From Shinella yambaruensis (GTDB lineage: Bacteria > Pseudomonadota > Alphaproteobacteria > Rhizobiales > Rhizobiaceae), in NCBI RefSeq assembly GCF_022899355.1, contig NZ_JALJCK010000026.1:1-38675 (forward strand): DNA of 38,675 nucleotides, given 5' to 3'. Below, piece by piece: positions 37,352 to 38,675 of the stretch; the first letter of the stretch is position 1, and each line of letters starts with the position of its first letter. Under the pieces are notes generated by a model. The model ran no database searches. It had not been told where the DNA came from and saw nothing but the letters and a program-made list of their open reading frames with translations. A program made the position numbers and the translations under genes.

Positions 37352-37895
37352 GGCATGCCCGCGATCGAACGCCAAGATGCTCGCCGACGTGGTGAGGACC
37401 TACGATAAGACGCTCTACATGCTCGATGACGGCATGTGGACGATCTACGAAATCACCAAGCGCGCCGTCGCAAAAGCTCCGAGCGAGCACGCCGCCGCCG
37501 AGGTGATCAAGGCCATGGAAGCCCGAGGCTCCAAAACTGCGACAAGTCAGGCTGATGCCCGACACGATGATGGTTCAAAACATCTGCAAAACCTGACACA
37601 TGCAGGCCGCGCCTTGATCGAGCAAATTCTCCGTTTGGACGATGAGCAAAGGGCAGCGATGCCGCGATTGCCGGGCTTATGGCGCCTTTATGAGGCGGTC
37701 GCCGCGGCGATGCAGGCTTTAGGCAGCGAGCGACTAGCGGCCAGCGGCGAATTAGATGCTTTTGTGCCGACACTTGGACCTTTTGACCCCGGTAGCGCGG
37801 CGATCGAGACCGAGCCGGAACTCTACATCGACACTGTCGATGCCGAGGGCAATCCGATCGAGCCGCCAATCGCCATAGTACCGAAGGGGGCTTAG
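37344..37895 (+). CDS. Two small early proteins fused in one gene
   Basis: A 183-residue protein. Residues 1-66 (NAKMLADVVRTYDKTLYMLD, then AAEVIKAMEARG) end in TSQADA, a mutated copy of the shared KGQADE tail, where the junction now reads GATGCCCGA instead of GATGAGTGA. The second part (NLTHAGRALIEQILRLDDEQ, then AAAMQALGSERLAASGELDA) begins exactly where a next gene would start. I infer that a stop loss fused two formerly separate genes. Function unknown. Confidence 0.6.
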   Translation: MSEACPRSNAKMLADVVRTYDKTLYMLDDGMWTIYEITKRAVAKAPSEHAAAEVIKAMEARGSKTATSQADARHDDGSKHLQNLTHAGRALIEQILRLDDEQRAAMPRLPGLWRLYEAVAAAMQALGSERLAASGELDAFVPTLGPFDPGSAAIETEPELYIDTVDAEGNPIEPPIAIVPKGA

Positions 37896-38221
37896 ATGTC
37901 TTCCGCCAAGACCATAAGCAACGCCATGGCGCCAGCGGCTTGCATTGCTCCTTCAGTGGGCAAGGCATCGTCGGTTAGGTCGGCTTCAAGGTTGTTCCAT
38001 GCACGCGGATCAATGCCTTCGAGATCCATGATGTCGGCAGCGCCGTCAGCCGCTTCCTCGATCTGGCGGAAGAGGCTGGCCAGTTGCAGCCAGACGCCGC
38101 GCGATGGATTCGCCCTGCCCGAGCACCACGACTTGATCGTGTCGAGGCTGACCTGCAAGAAATCTGCGGCCCCTTGTTGGGAGAGGCCGCACAGCGAAAT
38201 AGCGGATTTAAAGGTCGCCAT
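37892..38221 (-). CDS. XRE-like helix-turn-helix protein
   Basis: A 109-residue protein. Residues 10-46 contain SQQGAADFLQVSLDTIKSWC and SGRANPSRGVW, a Cro/C1-type helix-turn-helix. The C-terminal half is helical and alanine-rich. Directly downstream of a small gene with a palindromic operator in its promoter, it may be an autoregulating repressor or antitoxin of this reverse-strand pair. It overlaps the convergent fused gene by 4 bases. Confidence 0.65.
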   Translation of the reverse strand: MATFKSAISLCGLSQQGAADFLQVSLDTIKSWCSGRANPSRGVWLQLASLFRQIEEAADGAADIMDLEGIDPRAWNNLEADLTDDALPTEGAMQAAGAMALLMVLAEDI

Positions 38222-38222
38222 C

Positions 38223-38489
38223 TTAGTACGCCGTCATCGTGACGATGAAGTCAGGGTACTCGTTGATGAGGCATCCTGCGTTGCAGGCATCGTTGTAGTC
38301 GTCGGAAAGCTCATCTTCCGCGCCCGCTGCGACGGCCTTGAGATTGGCATGGACGTCAGCAACGCGGTCAAAACCCATGCTGTCGAGCGTAGCCTTGACC
38401 TTCGCGGCAGCTTCGTCGGTCCAGTGACCGTTGTGGGTGTTCTCGGTTTCGACGCCGAAGGAAAAGCCATGGGAAGCGATGATGATCAT
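38223..38489 (-). CDS. Small partner protein of the XRE-like gene
   Basis: An 88-residue protein from ATG 38489 with AGGAG and 7-base spacing. MIIIASHGFSFGVETENTHN, then TDEAAAKVKATLDSMGFDRV and AAGAEDELSDDYNDACNAG. It looks like a small alpha/beta protein. It is the first gene of a two-gene cassette with its own promoter; whether it is a toxin cannot be told from sequence. Confidence 0.55.
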   Translation of the reverse strand: MIIIASHGFSFGVETENTHNGHWTDEAAAKVKATLDSMGFDRVADVHANLKAVAAGAEDELSDDYNDACNAGCLINEYPDFIVTMTAY

Positions 38490-38543
38490 TGCAGGTCTCC
38501 TAACCTCTTGCAGTGGGCCAATCCCTCCGCGTTTGTGATTATC

Positions 38544-38571
38544 AATATACACGAAAAGTGTATGTCGTCAA
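38544..38571 (-). promoter_or_regulatory. Promoter with palindromic operator for the reverse cassette
   Basis: On the minus strand TTGACG (38571-38566), a 16-base spacer and TATATT (38549-38544). A perfect ATACAC-N5-GTGTAT palindrome (38547-38563) sits between the boxes, ideal for repression by the XRE-like product. Confidence 0.65.
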
Positions 38572-38614
38572 CCGGTAATTTCACCACCACCCCAGCAACG
38601 GAGGGGCGCGCGGA

Positions 38615-38675
38615 ATGAAGGATTACCTCTGCGTTATCATCACCGACGGCGAAAACGAGTGGCAGCACCAGGCCA
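38615..38675 (+). CDS. 5' end of a small gene cut by the right edge (partial)
   Basis: Starts at ATG 38615 with GGAGGGG upstream and runs 20 codons (MKDYLCVIITDGENEWQHQA) to the edge without stop. In a circle it would continue into position 1; the left-edge frame ending at 94 reads VHWEIRAGHPG onward but is off by one base. No function can be given. Confidence 0.5.
   Translation, partial: MKDYLCVIITDGENEWQHQA

Noticed and set aside
1..38675. tRNA genes, rRNA, CRISPR arrays, insertion sequences
   Set aside because: No cloverleaf-like sequence, no regularly spaced repeat-spacer array, and no transposase or IS ends were seen on either strand.

Overview
This 38.7 kb window reads as an essentially complete temperate siphophage genome from an alphaproteobacterium, most likely a Rhizobiaceae relative (Rhizobium, Ensifer, Agrobacterium or Shinella type). 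The grounds are a high-GC coding style, a DUF1515-like lysis-region gene, a VirC1-like ParA and a countertranscribed RNA that looks like those of rhizobial repABC plasmids. The most striking property is that it carries two separate replication and maintenance programmes, a phage one and a plasmid one. I read it as a phage-plasmid (P1/N15 lifestyle in the broad sense).

Plasmid-like block (about 0.9-5.4 kb): a tyrosine recombinase; a 476-base leader holding a minus-strand antisense RNA with its promoter and terminator; a winged-helix replication protein; a candidate centromere with GTTAAC palindromes; a ParA/ribbon-helix-helix partition pair bracketed by a 21-bp inverted repeat; and a HicAB toxin-antitoxin pair with its own promoter/operator.

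Leftward phage block (33.8 down to 5.4 kb, nearly all minus strand): Cro-like and CII-like regulators, a large fused adenine methyltransferase, small early genes, a two-gene O-like initiator with an iteron origin embedded at the gene junction, a NusG/RfaH-like antiterminator followed by a hairpin, HNH endonuclease, a cos-like repeat region, TerS, TerL, portal, prohead protease, HK97 capsid, connectors, tail completion and tail tube proteins, tail assembly chaperones joined by a -1 frameshift, a tape measure with an embedded lysozyme domain, tail tip genes, an SGNH-hydrolase tailspike, and a lysis cassette (endolysin, i-spanin, o-spanin, DUF1515 membrane protein) that ends in a terminator. Two plus-strand genes (16.1-17.3 kb) interrupt the tail operon and look like morons.

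Immunity and rightward early block (33.8-38.7 kb, continuing at 1-0.9 kb if the molecule is circular): a LexA/S24-type CI repressor, four matching operators of form GTAG-N7-CTAC on both sides of it, and a string of tightly overlapped small genes, including an acyl-carrier-protein-like gene and zinc-ribbon proteins. A repeated junction sequence ends several of them with the same KGQADE tail. That tail occurs at both ends of the window, which supports the two ends being neighbours in a circle. A reverse-strand two-gene cassette (37.9-38.5 kb) with its own palindromic operator is inserted in this block.

Together: CI holds the leftward and rightward early promoters off. The Rep/ctRNA/Par/HicAB block can keep a quiescent plasmid prophage. 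Upon induction the Cro/CII/O-like/NusG-like genes lead into the late operon. All functions are read from sequence patterns and recalled family features; no database search was run.
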